This document shows positions 1-7,429 of a stretch of DNA of 64,000 bases, one piece after another. Each line of letters starts with the position of its first letter. The first letter of the stretch is position 1. The stretch is from Tardiphaga sp. vice304 (GTDB lineage Bacteria; Pseudomonadota; Alphaproteobacteria; Rhizobiales; Xanthobacteraceae): positions 980,001 through 1,044,000 of the forward strand of contig NZ_CP041402.1 of the NCBI RefSeq assembly GCF_007018905.1, given 5' to 3'. A program made the position numbers and the translations under genes. The notes beneath the pieces are model-generated. The model was not told the origin of the DNA, did no database searches, and worked only from the letters and a program-made list of their open reading frames with translations.

Positions 1-67
1 AAGCAATCCAGTTCTTGCCGAGTGTGTGGCTCTGGATTGCTGCGTCGCTACGCTCCTCGCAATGACG
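1..67. repeat. Half of a REP-like palindromic repeat (CGTCATTGCGAGG family)
   Basis: The stretch ends in CCTCGCAATGACG and closely matches the right half of the repeat at 43721-43814, with the shared blocks AAGCAATCCAG and TCTGGATTGC. The left half lies outside the window. It sits downstream of the FAH-family gene. No coding potential is seen. Confidence 0.75.
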
Positions 68-86
68 TGGAGAGTGCGGGGCGCGA

Positions 87-929
87 CTAAACCGCCACGA
101 CCTTCTGCTTCTGGTCGCCGAGCTTCTCGATGCCGAGCGTCATGACGTCGCCGACGTTCAGGAATTTCGGCGGCTTCATGCCGAGGCCAACGCCTGGCGG
201 GGTGCCCGTGGTGATGATGTCGCCGGGCTCCAGCGTCATGATCTCTGACAGATAGGACACGATCTTCGGCACGTTGAAGATCATCGTCGTCGTCGAGCCG
301 GTCTGGCAACGTTCGCCATTGACGTCGAGATACATCGAGAGCGCGTGCACGTCGCCGACCTCGTCCGGTGTCACCAGCCAGGGGCCGAGCGGACCGAACG
401 TGTCGTGCGACTTGCCCTTGGTCCACTGGCCGCCGCGCTCTATCTGGAAGAAGCGCTCGGAGACGTCGTTGCACACCGCATAGCCGGCGACATGTTTCAG
501 CGCGTCGGCTTCGGTGATGTATTTGGCGCGGGTGCCGATGATGATGGCGAGCTCGACTTCCCAGTCCAGCTTGGTCGAGCCGCGCGGCTTTTCGACGTCG
601 TCGTTCGGCCCGCACAGGCTGTTGAGCGCCTTCATGAAGACGATCGGCTCCGACGGGATCGGCATGCCGGCTTCCTTGGCGTGGTCGATATAGTTCAGGC
701 CGATGGCGAGAAATTTCGGTTTGCCGCCCACCGGCGATCCCAGTCGCGGCGAGCCTTCGACGGCCGGCAGCGACGCCGGATCGAGCGCGGCGAGCCTGGC
801 GAGGCTGGCGGGAGAGAACGCGTCGTCCGCCAGATCCTTGATCTGCCCAGAGAGGTCGCGGAGCTTTCCCTCCTTGTCGATCAACCCGGGCTTCTCGTGG
901 CCGAACTCGCCGTATCTCACCAGCTTCAT
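87..929 (-). CDS. Fumarylacetoacetate hydrolase (FAH) family protein
   Basis: The product is a 280-residue FAH-fold enzyme, the usual length for the short-form family that includes 2-hydroxyhepta-2,4-diene-1,7-dioate isomerases, acylpyruvate hydrolases and ureidoglycolate lyase-like enzymes. The divalent-metal site is visible as E124-x-E126 in DWEVEL and D155 in CNDVSER. The conserved GLNYxDHAKEAG block lies near residue 77 and the TGTPPGVG block is near the C-terminus. These enzymes cleave or isomerise C-C bonds of keto acids during aromatic or sugar-acid catabolism in the cytosol. The ATG start follows a GGGAGAG ribosome-binding site. An MBL-fold hydrolase and a SDR on the same strand suggest a catabolic cluster. 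The exact substrate cannot be read from sequence. Confidence 0.9.
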   Translation of the reverse strand: MKLVRYGEFGHEKPGLIDKEGKLRDLSGQIKDLADDAFSPASLARLAALDPASLPAVEGSPRLGSPVGGKPKFLAIGLNYIDHAKEAGMPIPSEPIVFMKALNSLCGPNDDVEKPRGSTKLDWEVELAIIIGTRAKYITEADALKHVAGYAVCNDVSERFFQIERGGQWTKGKSHDTFGPLGPWLVTPDEVGDVHALSMYLDVNGERCQTGSTTTMIFNVPKIVSYLSEIMTLEPGDIITTGTPPGVGLGMKPPKFLNVGDVMTLGIEKLGDQKQKVVAV

Positions 930-1004
930 GGTTCTCTCCCTTGGATTTTCTGTCCTGTTGTCATGGAACAGGGCGTGGACGAATTCAACCGCTGCCCGTG
1001 CGGG

Positions 1005-1856
1005 CTAGTCCTGCAGCGCGGTGAACCTGAACGCGTCACCGTCGCGTCGGATGTGTCCCGCGCTGAAATGGCCGCCGATCACCAGCGTCTCGGTATCGGC
1101 AAAGCGTGAGAACAGGTCGTGCCGCGTTGCAGCATACTGTGCAGCATCGGTGTCGAACCGCGTCGACCAATCGAGATGCTGCATCTGTAGCGGCGTATGA
1201 GCGACGTCGCCAAGCAGCAGGGCCTGTTGCCCGTCGGACTGGATCAGCACGCTGAAATGGCCGGGGCTGTGGCCGGGCGTCGGCAGCAGCGTGATCTCGT
1301 CGGAGAGTTGCAGGTCGCTCGCGACCAGATCGGCGAGGCCGGCATCGACGATCGGCTGAACCGAGTCGGCGAATACGGCGGCCTGATGGGGGCTGTCGCT
1401 GTGTGCCTTCCAATATTTGTATTCGACGTCGCCGAAGATGTATTTCGCATTGGGGAATGTCGGCACCCAGCGGCCGTCGACCAGCCGGGTATTCCAGCCG
1501 ACATGATCGACATGCAGATGCGTGCACAGAACCATGTCGATGGTGTCCGGCGCAAAGCCGGCCGCGGTCAGGTTGTCGAGATAGGGCGTGTCGAGATCGT
1601 TCCAGACCGGGACCGAGCGGCCCTGCTTGTGGTTGCCGAGCCCGGTGTCGACGATGATGCGCGCGCCTGGCGCCTCCAGCACGAGGGAATGCACTGCCAT
1701 CTTCAGCCCACCCCCGACATCGGCAAAATGCGGGATCATCCAGGGGTGTCTCGTGACGTCGTCCGATTCGACCTGTGGTAGAATAAAGCGGGTGCCGCCA
1801 ACGCTCTCCAGCTCCATGATCCGGGTGACCTTGACCCGACCGACCTGCCACTGCAT
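1005..1856 (-). CDS. MBL-fold metallo-hydrolase (lactonase/organophosphate hydrolase-like)
   Basis: This is a 283-residue metallo-beta-lactamase-fold hydrolase. The zinc motif HxHxDH is present as THLHVDHVG at about residues 112-120. Further ligands are visible as the His of PGHSPGH, the Asp of LLGDVAH and the His of IGGHFSAGH. The arrangement resembles the AHL-lactonase/methyl-parathion-hydrolase branch, so a lactone or ester substrate is likely. A true quorum-quenching role is not shown. I chose the ATG at 1856, preceded by GGGAT, over an in-frame TTG nine codons upstream. The gene lies 75 bp upstream of the FAH gene on the same strand, so the two may be co-transcribed. Confidence 0.88.
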   Translation of the reverse strand: MQWQVGRVKVTRIMELESVGGTRFILPQVESDDVTRHPWMIPHFADVGGGLKMAVHSLVLEAPGARIIVDTGLGNHKQGRSVPVWNDLDTPYLDNLTAAGFAPDTIDMVLCTHLHVDHVGWNTRLVDGRWVPTFPNAKYIFGDVEYKYWKAHSDSPHQAAVFADSVQPIVDAGLADLVASDLQLSDEITLLPTPGHSPGHFSVLIQSDGQQALLLGDVAHTPLQMQHLDWSTRFDTDAAQYAATRHDLFSRFADTETLVIGGHFSAGHIRRDGDAFRFTALQD

Positions 1857-1965
1857 GCGATATCCCGCGTTGATTTCATGCAAAATATGCGGGTTTCACC
1901 GAAGTCGCGCAATGGATCATCTGACCAGGATTTGCGTTGGTGGTCCGAGACAACAGGAGTCTGCG

Positions 1966-2379
1966 ATGCCCGAACTCACGATTTCATCCGATCAGGTCGC
2001 GTTTCTGATCGAGAAGGCCCGGCAATTCGACGTCAAGGACATCGCGTCCGATCCGGATTCCGGCTCGAACGGCACGGACGATGGAATGATCGACGTGCTC
2101 GAGGACAATGGCGGCGACCCCGTCCAGAAGGAGATTTACGGCTTCGTTGCCGCGCTCACGGTGGACGAGCAGATCGATCTGGTAGCGCTGATGCGGCTGG
2201 GGCGCGGCGACGGCACGATCGAGGAGTGGGACGATTTGCGCAAGGAAGCCGCCGACGGCCGCAACGGCCACACCGCGCGCTATCTCTTGGGCGAGCCGCT
2301 GCTCGGGGATTTTCTCGCCGAGGGCATGGACGCCTTCGGCATCGACTGGACCGACGAGCGCACCACGCCCGTGACGTGA
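1966..2379 (+). CDS. DUF3775 domain-containing protein
   Basis: The 137-residue acidic protein starts MPELTISSDQV and matches what I recognise as DUF3775, a small alphaproteobacterial family of unknown function. It is cytosolic, with no signal peptide and no membrane segment. A GxGDGTIEEW block sits mid-protein and the C-terminus ends in a GIDWTDE motif. The ATG follows a CAGGAG ribosome-binding site five bases upstream. The reading frame stays open far upstream, but that part is antisense to the hydrolase gene and is not used. The gene is divergent from the MBL-fold hydrolase (109 bp apart) and convergent with the SDR gene downstream. Nothing visible assigns a molecular role. Confidence 0.8.
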   Translation: MPELTISSDQVAFLIEKARQFDVKDIASDPDSGSNGTDDGMIDVLEDNGGDPVQKEIYGFVAALTVDEQIDLVALMRLGRGDGTIEEWDDLRKEAADGRNGHTARYLLGEPLLGDFLAEGMDAFGIDWTDERTTPVT

Positions 2380-2424
2380 GGGGAGGAGACCGGCGACCTC
2401 GTCGCCGGTCTCGATATCCCGTTT

Positions 2425-3207
2425 TTACATCGTGCCGGGGAAGGCGCCGCCGTCGAGCACGATGTTCTGGCCGGTGATGAAGCCGGCCTTGTCGCCGCAC
2501 AGGAAGGCGCAGGCAACGCCGAATTCTTCCGGCTCGCCGAACCGGCCCGACGGATTCTCATTGGCGCGCTTGGCAAGGATCTCATCGACGGTCAGGCCGG
2601 TCGCCTTGACCTGGCCGGCGGCGACGCCCTTGAGGCGGTCGGTCTTGAACGGGCCGGGCAGAAGCCCGTTGATGGTGACGTTCTCGCGCACGGTCTTGCG
2701 CGACAGGCCGGCGACGAAGCCGGTGAGGCCCGAGCGCGCGCCGTTTGACAGGCCGAGCACGTCGATCGGCGCCTTCACGGCGGCCGAGGTGATGTTGACG
2801 ATGCGGCCGAATTTCCGGGCCATCATGCCGTCCACCGTCGCCTTGATCAGTTCGATCGGCGTCAGCATGTTGGCGTCGATCGCCTTCAGCCAGTCGTCGC
2901 GGGTCCAGTTGCGGAAATCGCCGGGCGGCGGGCCGCCGGCATTGTTGACGAGGATGTCGATCTGGCCGGCGGCCTTGAGCGCCTGCTCGCGGCCCTCGGG
3001 CGTGGTGATGTCGCCGACCACTTCGGTGACCTCGACGTCCGGATAGGTCTGGCGGATATAAGCAGCAGTCTCCGCCAGCGCCTCGGCGCCCCGTGCCGTC
3101 AGCGTGACGTGCACGCCCTCCGCCGCCAGCGCGATGGCGCAAGCGCGGCCGAGGCCCTTGCTGGATGCACATACCAGTGCGCGGCGGCCCTTGATTCCCA
3201 GATCCAC
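2425..3207 (-). CDS. SDR-family oxidoreductase with a non-canonical active site
   Basis: This is a 260-residue short-chain dehydrogenase/reductase-fold protein. The nucleotide-binding turn reads ASSKGLG near residue 15, NNAG is present near residue 91 and the serine of NITSAA near residue 144. The catalytic YxxxK is replaced: 13 residues after that serine the sequence reads SNGAR, putting Ser in place of Tyr and Arg in place of Lys. This is a known divergent SDR branch, often named 3-oxoacyl-ACP reductase automatically. Its chemistry may differ from a normal ketoreductase. The GTG start is backed by AGGAG seven bases upstream. The gene is convergent with DUF3775 and lies upstream of a canonical SDR on the opposite strand. 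Confidence 0.85.
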   Translation of the reverse strand: MDLGIKGRRALVCASSKGLGRACAIALAAEGVHVTLTARGAEALAETAAYIRQTYPDVEVTEVVGDITTPEGREQALKAAGQIDILVNNAGGPPPGDFRNWTRDDWLKAIDANMLTPIELIKATVDGMMARKFGRIVNITSAAVKAPIDVLGLSNGARSGLTGFVAGLSRKTVRENVTINGLLPGPFKTDRLKGVAAGQVKATGLTVDEILAKRANENPSGRFGEPEEFGVACAFLCGDKAGFITGQNIVLDGGAFPGTM

Positions 3208-3378
3208 GATGTCACTCCTGAAGGTTTGGCGATGGCGAGGCCGGCCTTATAGCCGGTCCGGCGCATCCTGAGTAGACCCGCAAACGCTTGGCGCGCCGCA
3301 GCCATCGCCATGCCGCGCCGCCGGTTTGCGATCCAGATCCTGCGCTGTATCAGTAGGGCAAAGCATCAGGGAGTTTAC

Positions 3379-4140
3379 ATGTCCGACATTTTCGACGTCA
3401 GCCAGGAAGTCATCCTCATCACCGGGGCTTCGCAGGGGCTGGGGAGGCAGTTCGCCCGCGTGCTGGCCGCGCGCGGCGCCGCCGTGGTGCTAGCCGCGCG
3501 GCAGACCGCGAAGCTGAACAGCCTGCAGGACGAGATCGTCGGCAAGGGCGGACGCGCCGTGGCCGTCCAGATGGATGTCACCGACACGGCATCGATCAGT
3601 GCTGCCATCGACGCCGCGGAAGCCGCGCTCGGCCCGGTCAGCGTGCTGATCAACAATGCCGGTATCGCCGTGGAAAAGCACGCGCTCGAGCAGACCGAGG
3701 CCGACTGGGACGCGGTGATCGGCGCCAATTTGAAGGGCGCCTATTTCACCGCCACTGAGATCGCCCGCCGCATGATCGCGCGAAAGCAGCCCGGCAATAT
3801 CGTCAACGTCGCCTCGGTGCTCGGCTTCAGCGTGATGAAGCACGTCGCGCCCTATGCGATTTCCAAGGCCGGGATCGTGCAGGCGACCCGCGCGCTGGCG
3901 CTGGAACTGGCGGGCAGCCAGATCCGCGTCAATGCGCTGGCGCCGGGCTATATCGACACCGACATCAACCATGATTTCTGGGCCACACCGCCCGGCGAGA
4001 AGCTCGCGAAGCGCATCCCGCAGCGCCGCGTCGGCCACGAATCCGATCTCGACGGCGCCATCCTGCTGCTGGCCTCCCAGGCCTCGCGCTATATGACCGG
4101 CAGCACCCTGACCGTCGATGGCGGGTTTCTTCTGACCTGA
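3379..4140 (+). CDS. SDR-family NAD(P)-dependent oxidoreductase
   Basis: A 253-residue classical SDR. It shows the cofactor motif TGASQGLG near residue 15, NNAG near residue 90, the catalytic serine in VASVLG, and an intact Tyr-x-x-x-Lys in PYAISKAG. The C-terminus ends in the common TLTVDGGF block. It should reduce or oxidise a carbonyl/alcohol pair with NAD(P)H in the cytosol; substrate unknown. The ATG at 3379 follows CAGGGAG. It is divergent from the unusual SDR at 2425-3207 (171 bp apart), so the two may share regulation. No frameshift or truncation is seen. Confidence 0.92.
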   Translation: MSDIFDVSQEVILITGASQGLGRQFARVLAARGAAVVLAARQTAKLNSLQDEIVGKGGRAVAVQMDVTDTASISAAIDAAEAALGPVSVLINNAGIAVEKHALEQTEADWDAVIGANLKGAYFTATEIARRMIARKQPGNIVNVASVLGFSVMKHVAPYAISKAGIVQATRALALELAGSQIRVNALAPGYIDTDINHDFWATPPGEKLAKRIPQRRVGHESDLDGAILLLASQASRYMTGSTLTVDGGFLLT

Positions 4141-4371
4141 TAGAGGCCTTGTAAGCCACTGTTCTCGCTTGATTTTCAATAATAATCCGCAGGATCGTCA
4201 TAAAACCGAGAAAACATCTCCGAAGCCCCTTTCCAAACCCGCGATGCATTGGTACATACCCCTCGCACCGCAGGCTTTGGCCTCGGTTGTCTTCTCAGGA
4301 AGCCTCCGGACTGGGATCGCTCGACGCAGCCGCGTTGATCGAGACTGTTTCGTTCTCCGGTTTCCCGAAGC

Positions 4372-4456
<85 letters not shown>

Positions 4457-4470
4457 TTTCCAAAGACTAG

Positions 4471-4507
4471 CAAAGCCCCGTCTGGCACTCGCCAGCGGGG
4501 CTTTTGC
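4471..4507. terminator. Rho-independent terminator after tRNA-Met copy 1
   Basis: AAAGCCCCG-CTGGC pairs with GCCAG-CGGGGCTTTT, with one bulged base and a short loop, and is followed by CTTTTGC. It ends the tRNA transcript and may also stop the convergent tetR transcript. Confidence 0.7.
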
Positions 4508-4552
4508 TTGTCTCCGCGCATTGTCCGTTTATGGGTCCATTCGGTCGCGTGC

Positions 4553-5230
4553 TCATCCAGGCGGGTTTCCGGCCAGCGCAGCGTTGCCTCCAAGTCCAAC
4601 ACCGATGCGGGCAAGACAATGGGCTGCGGCCTGATGCAACTCCCATTCGCTGAAGTTCAACGTCTTGATCGTATCCGCATTCAAAATGCTGGCGAGGCCA
4701 TGCACCACCGACCACACAAACAGCGCATCGAGATTGGCGCTGGACTGTCCGGTCGGTGCGATGGGCAAGACGGTCATTGCTGCCAGTCGCACCTTTAGCA
4801 GTGTGAAGGCCCGGCGCGCCTGGGCCATCATCGCCGGATGCTTTTCGGGCTCGGGCATCGGCGTTTCAAACATCAACCGATACTTGGTTGGAAAGCGTCG
4901 AGCATAGTCGAAGTAATTTTCGCCAAGCGCGTACATGTCCTGCGCGGCGTTTCCGCTTAACGGGCCAGCCTCGAGGTGCGAAGCGAACTCGTCAAAGCAG
5001 CGCGTCAATAGTTCCGCAATGATCGAGTCTTTGCTTTCGAAGTGCTTGTAGGGGGCCTGATATGACACGCCGAGGCGTCTCGATACTTCGCGGAAGCTCA
5101 GGGCTTCGACGCCGAGTTCCTCGATGATGCGAAGGGCTTCCGCAAGACAAGCGTCCCTCACATGGCCGCGCGGAATGGCGGGTTTGCCAATGGCGCGGCG
5201 TTCATTCTTGTTCATGTCGTCTGAAGTCAT
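4553..5230 (-). CDS. TetR/AcrR-family transcriptional regulator
   Basis: The 225-residue protein has a TetR N-terminal DNA-binding domain at about residues 20-70. The helix-turn-helix reads FREVSRRLGVSYQAPYKHF, followed by the typical KDSIIAELL helix. The C-terminal ligand domain holds WSVVHGLASIL, typical of the WHG branch. The start ATG overlaps the stop of the upstream SDR gene by four bases (ATGA), so the two are translationally coupled; an alternative ATG is at 5215. The twin 17-bp palindromes upstream of the SDR gene (6067-6110) are its probable operators, which would give autoregulation. The ligand is unknown. Confidence 0.9.
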   Translation of the reverse strand: MTSDDMNKNERRAIGKPAIPRGHVRDACLAEALRIIEELGVEALSFREVSRRLGVSYQAPYKHFESKDSIIAELLTRCFDEFASHLEAGPLSGNAAQDMYALGENYFDYARRFPTKYRLMFETPMPEPEKHPAMMAQARRAFTLLKVRLAAMTVLPIAPTGQSSANLDALFVWSVVHGLASILNADTIKTLNFSEWELHQAAAHCLARIGVGLGGNAALAGNPPG

Positions 5231-6048
5231 TTCTGCAGTGCTGCGTGCTTCCTGACCATGCCCTGCATGATGCCGCTCATGATCCGCGTTCTTGCAAATC
5301 GCGGCAGGGTTGCGAGCGAGCCTATCAGGAACTTCGCCAGCAAGCCCGGCCTGACGGTCGTCTTGCGCCCCAGAGACGCGATGGTCTGACGCGCGACGAC
5401 GCCAGGTTCCTCCGCCTTGCCCATGGCCAGGCCGGATCGCGCCGCGAAGCCAGTCGCAACGGGTGCAGGGGCGGAGGCGATGACATCGACGCCCGCAAGG
5501 GCAAGCTCCGGGCGGATGCTCTCCGCAAGGGTCTGAACGAACGCCTTGGTCGCGGCATAGGTGGCGGCGTACGGGACGCCCTGGAAAGCAACAATGGAGC
5601 TCATGAGGATGATGCCGCCTTGCCCGCGCCGCACAAAGCGTCGCGCCATCGTGTGGGTCATGGAGAGGACGGCGCTGCAATTGACCTCCAGCATGTCGAT
5701 TTCGCTCGCGAGCGGAAGGTCGACAAACAGGCCTGCCGTTCCAAAGCTGGCGCAAGCCGCGAGCAGGCCGATGTCGAACGGCTCCGTTTCGACAAGCAAG
5801 GCTTCTACGGCTGCGCGCTCGCCGAGATCGGTCGCGATAACGCGACAGTCTATCTTGTGCTTGCCTTCCAGCTCGACGGCGAGGGACGTCAAACGATCTT
5901 CCCGCCGCGCAACCAGGACAAGATTAAGCCCGCGTCGCGCGAGTTCCCGCGCCATTTCCTGGCCAATACCATCAGAAGCGCCGGTCACGAGCGCCCACGG
6001 ACCAAACCTATCGCGCCACATCGCTCCTGAGCTGTGTTCAGTCGCCAT
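5227..6048 (-). CDS. SDR-family oxidoreductase (DltE/YqjQ-like)
   Basis: A 273-residue SDR starting MATEHSSG. The cofactor motif TGASDGIG is near residue 24 and the catalytic motif is YAATYAATKAF. The sequence resembles the DltE-like short-chain dehydrogenases that carry a longer C-terminal tail, here ending in a basic segment. The active site is intact, so it should be a working NAD(P)(H)-dependent oxidoreductase of unknown substrate. It is the first gene of a two-gene operon with the tetR gene. An in-frame ATG at 6108 would start inside the operator palindromes, so the ATG at 6048 is preferred. Such SDR-tetR pairs often respond to a lipophilic or xenobiotic ligand; that is inference. Confidence 0.88.
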   Translation of the reverse strand: MATEHSSGAMWRDRFGPWALVTGASDGIGQEMARELARRGLNLVLVARREDRLTSLAVELEGKHKIDCRVIATDLGERAAVEALLVETEPFDIGLLAACASFGTAGLFVDLPLASEIDMLEVNCSAVLSMTHTMARRFVRRGQGGIILMSSIVAFQGVPYAATYAATKAFVQTLAESIRPELALAGVDVIASAPAPVATGFAARSGLAMGKAEEPGVVARQTIASLGRKTTVRPGLLAKFLIGSLATLPRFARTRIMSGIMQGMVRKHAALQK

Positions 6049-6065
6049 CCGAAGCCTACTGCAAG

Positions 6066-6111
6066 AAGTTGACGCCATCAACTTAGTTGCGTAAGTTGAT
6101 GGCGTCAACTT
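6066..6111. promoter_or_regulatory. Twin palindromic operator in a divergent promoter
   Basis: A perfect inverted repeat has 20-base arms at 6066-6085 and 6092-6111 around a 6-base centre. Each arm is itself a palindrome, AGTTGA-N5-TCAACT, the size expected for one TetR dimer. Reading outward on either strand, TTGACG followed 17 bases later by TAAGTT makes a weak sigma70-like promoter that overlaps the operators, so repression by the adjacent TetR protein is likely in both directions. Confidence 0.75.
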
Positions 6112-6261
6112 TTGGCTTTGAGTCTATTCGTGGTGATGAGCCTTTCTGCTGAGCCTGTGCAGCCGTGTGGAAAGCGCGGCGAGTGAGGCTCGGAGGAAGC
6201 GCGAACCTGTTGTTTCGCGTCGGCGGGCATTGCGCATCGTCACATCGTTTTGGATCTTGCT

Positions 6262-7113
6262 ATGAGCAACGCTGCGCGGCCCTTTGGAAACACCATCACC
6301 TTGCTGCGCTTGCCCGGTAGCTGGCCGGAAATGATCTATTGGGGCGTTGCTGCGGCAATGACCGTCGGGTTCATCGTGACCGCTGTCCTGATGGCGTTGG
6401 ATACGCGAACTATCAATGGGTATGATTCAGTCTGGCTGAAGCCGTTCAAATTCGAGATTTCGCTGGCGATCCACGCCGCCAGCCTCGCTCTGGTGATACG
6501 CTGTTTAAGTCCGTCATTCCGGCAAGGGAACGGAATGCTGATTGTCGCGATGGCCTTTCTGGCAGCCTGCACCGTTGAAATGGGCTGGATAATTCTGCAA
6601 GCAGCCCGGGCGCAACAGTCACATTTCAATCTGACAACGCCATTCAACAGCTTCATGTACTCGGTGATGGCGTTCATGGCGGTCATCATTGTCAGCGCTG
6701 CGGGCGCGATCGGTCTCGCTGTCCTCGCCGATGGCCAGGCCTTGGCCTCACCGCCTCTGAAGGCTGCCATCATTGTCGGGCTTGTCGGTGGAACAGTCCT
6801 GACCTTGATGACAGCCTTCACCATCGGTGGACGGCTGAGCCCCTATGTCGGGGGTGTCCCCGCGCCGGACGCCCGCATGATGCTCACAGGCTGGTCGCGG
6901 ATGGCTGGCGACCTTCGGGTTTCACACTTCCTTGCAACCCATATGATTCAGGTGCTGCCTTTGTTTGCCCTTGCGATCGAGCGCTTCGCCCCAGGTCGCG
7001 TGGCGCTTGTCCTGGTGCTGGCTTTTGCTGCCGGATGGACTTCGCTGACATGGCTGGAATTTCGAGGTGCCTTGAAGGGCGAGCCATCGTTCTTCGCGCA
7101 ATCGCTGCGCTAG
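6262..7113 (+). CDS. Multi-pass membrane protein of unknown function
   Basis: The 283-residue protein is strongly hydrophobic with about seven predicted membrane segments. Examples are MIYWGVAAAMTVGFIVTAVL, the LAIHAASLALVI segment, MLIVAMAFLAACTV and VALVLVLAFAAGW near the end. No enzyme motif or transporter signature is recognised. I chose the ATG at 6262, with a GGA seven bases upstream, over a TTG four codons earlier. The gene is divergent from the SDR-tetR operon across the twin operator, so it is probably controlled by the same TetR protein. It may be the membrane effector of that regulon, but its function cannot be named. Confidence 0.75.
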   Translation: MSNAARPFGNTITLLRLPGSWPEMIYWGVAAAMTVGFIVTAVLMALDTRTINGYDSVWLKPFKFEISLAIHAASLALVIRCLSPSFRQGNGMLIVAMAFLAACTVEMGWIILQAARAQQSHFNLTTPFNSFMYSVMAFMAVIIVSAAGAIGLAVLADGQALASPPLKAAIIVGLVGGTVLTLMTAFTIGGRLSPYVGGVPAPDARMMLTGWSRMAGDLRVSHFLATHMIQVLPLFALAIERFAPGRVALVLVLAFAAGWTSLTWLEFRGALKGEPSFFAQSLR

Positions 7114-7263
7114 GTTTTCTGGAGCAGTCTCAAAATCTGCTTTTCCAGAGCTGCGGCACGCAATTGTTGTCCGGCCCGCGGAGTAACAAGAATCCTGAAT
7201 GAGATCATCATGTTACGAAAGGTGTTGCGTTTGCGAACAGCGCCGCATACAAGCCGCTCACGT

Positions 7264-7348
<85 letters not shown>

Positions 7349-7376
7349 ATCTCTTCCAATCGACGAATATCGAAAC

Positions 7377-7400
7377 AGCCGCCCATCGGGGCGGCTTTTC
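7377..7400 (+). terminator. Rho-independent terminator after tRNA-Met copy 2
   Basis: AGCCGCCC and GGGCGGCT form the stem with a short loop, followed by TTTTCG. It differs in sequence from the terminator after copy 1. Confidence 0.7.
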
Positions 7401-7429
7401 GTTGCGCGGTACGCGGACGGTCATCCGCG

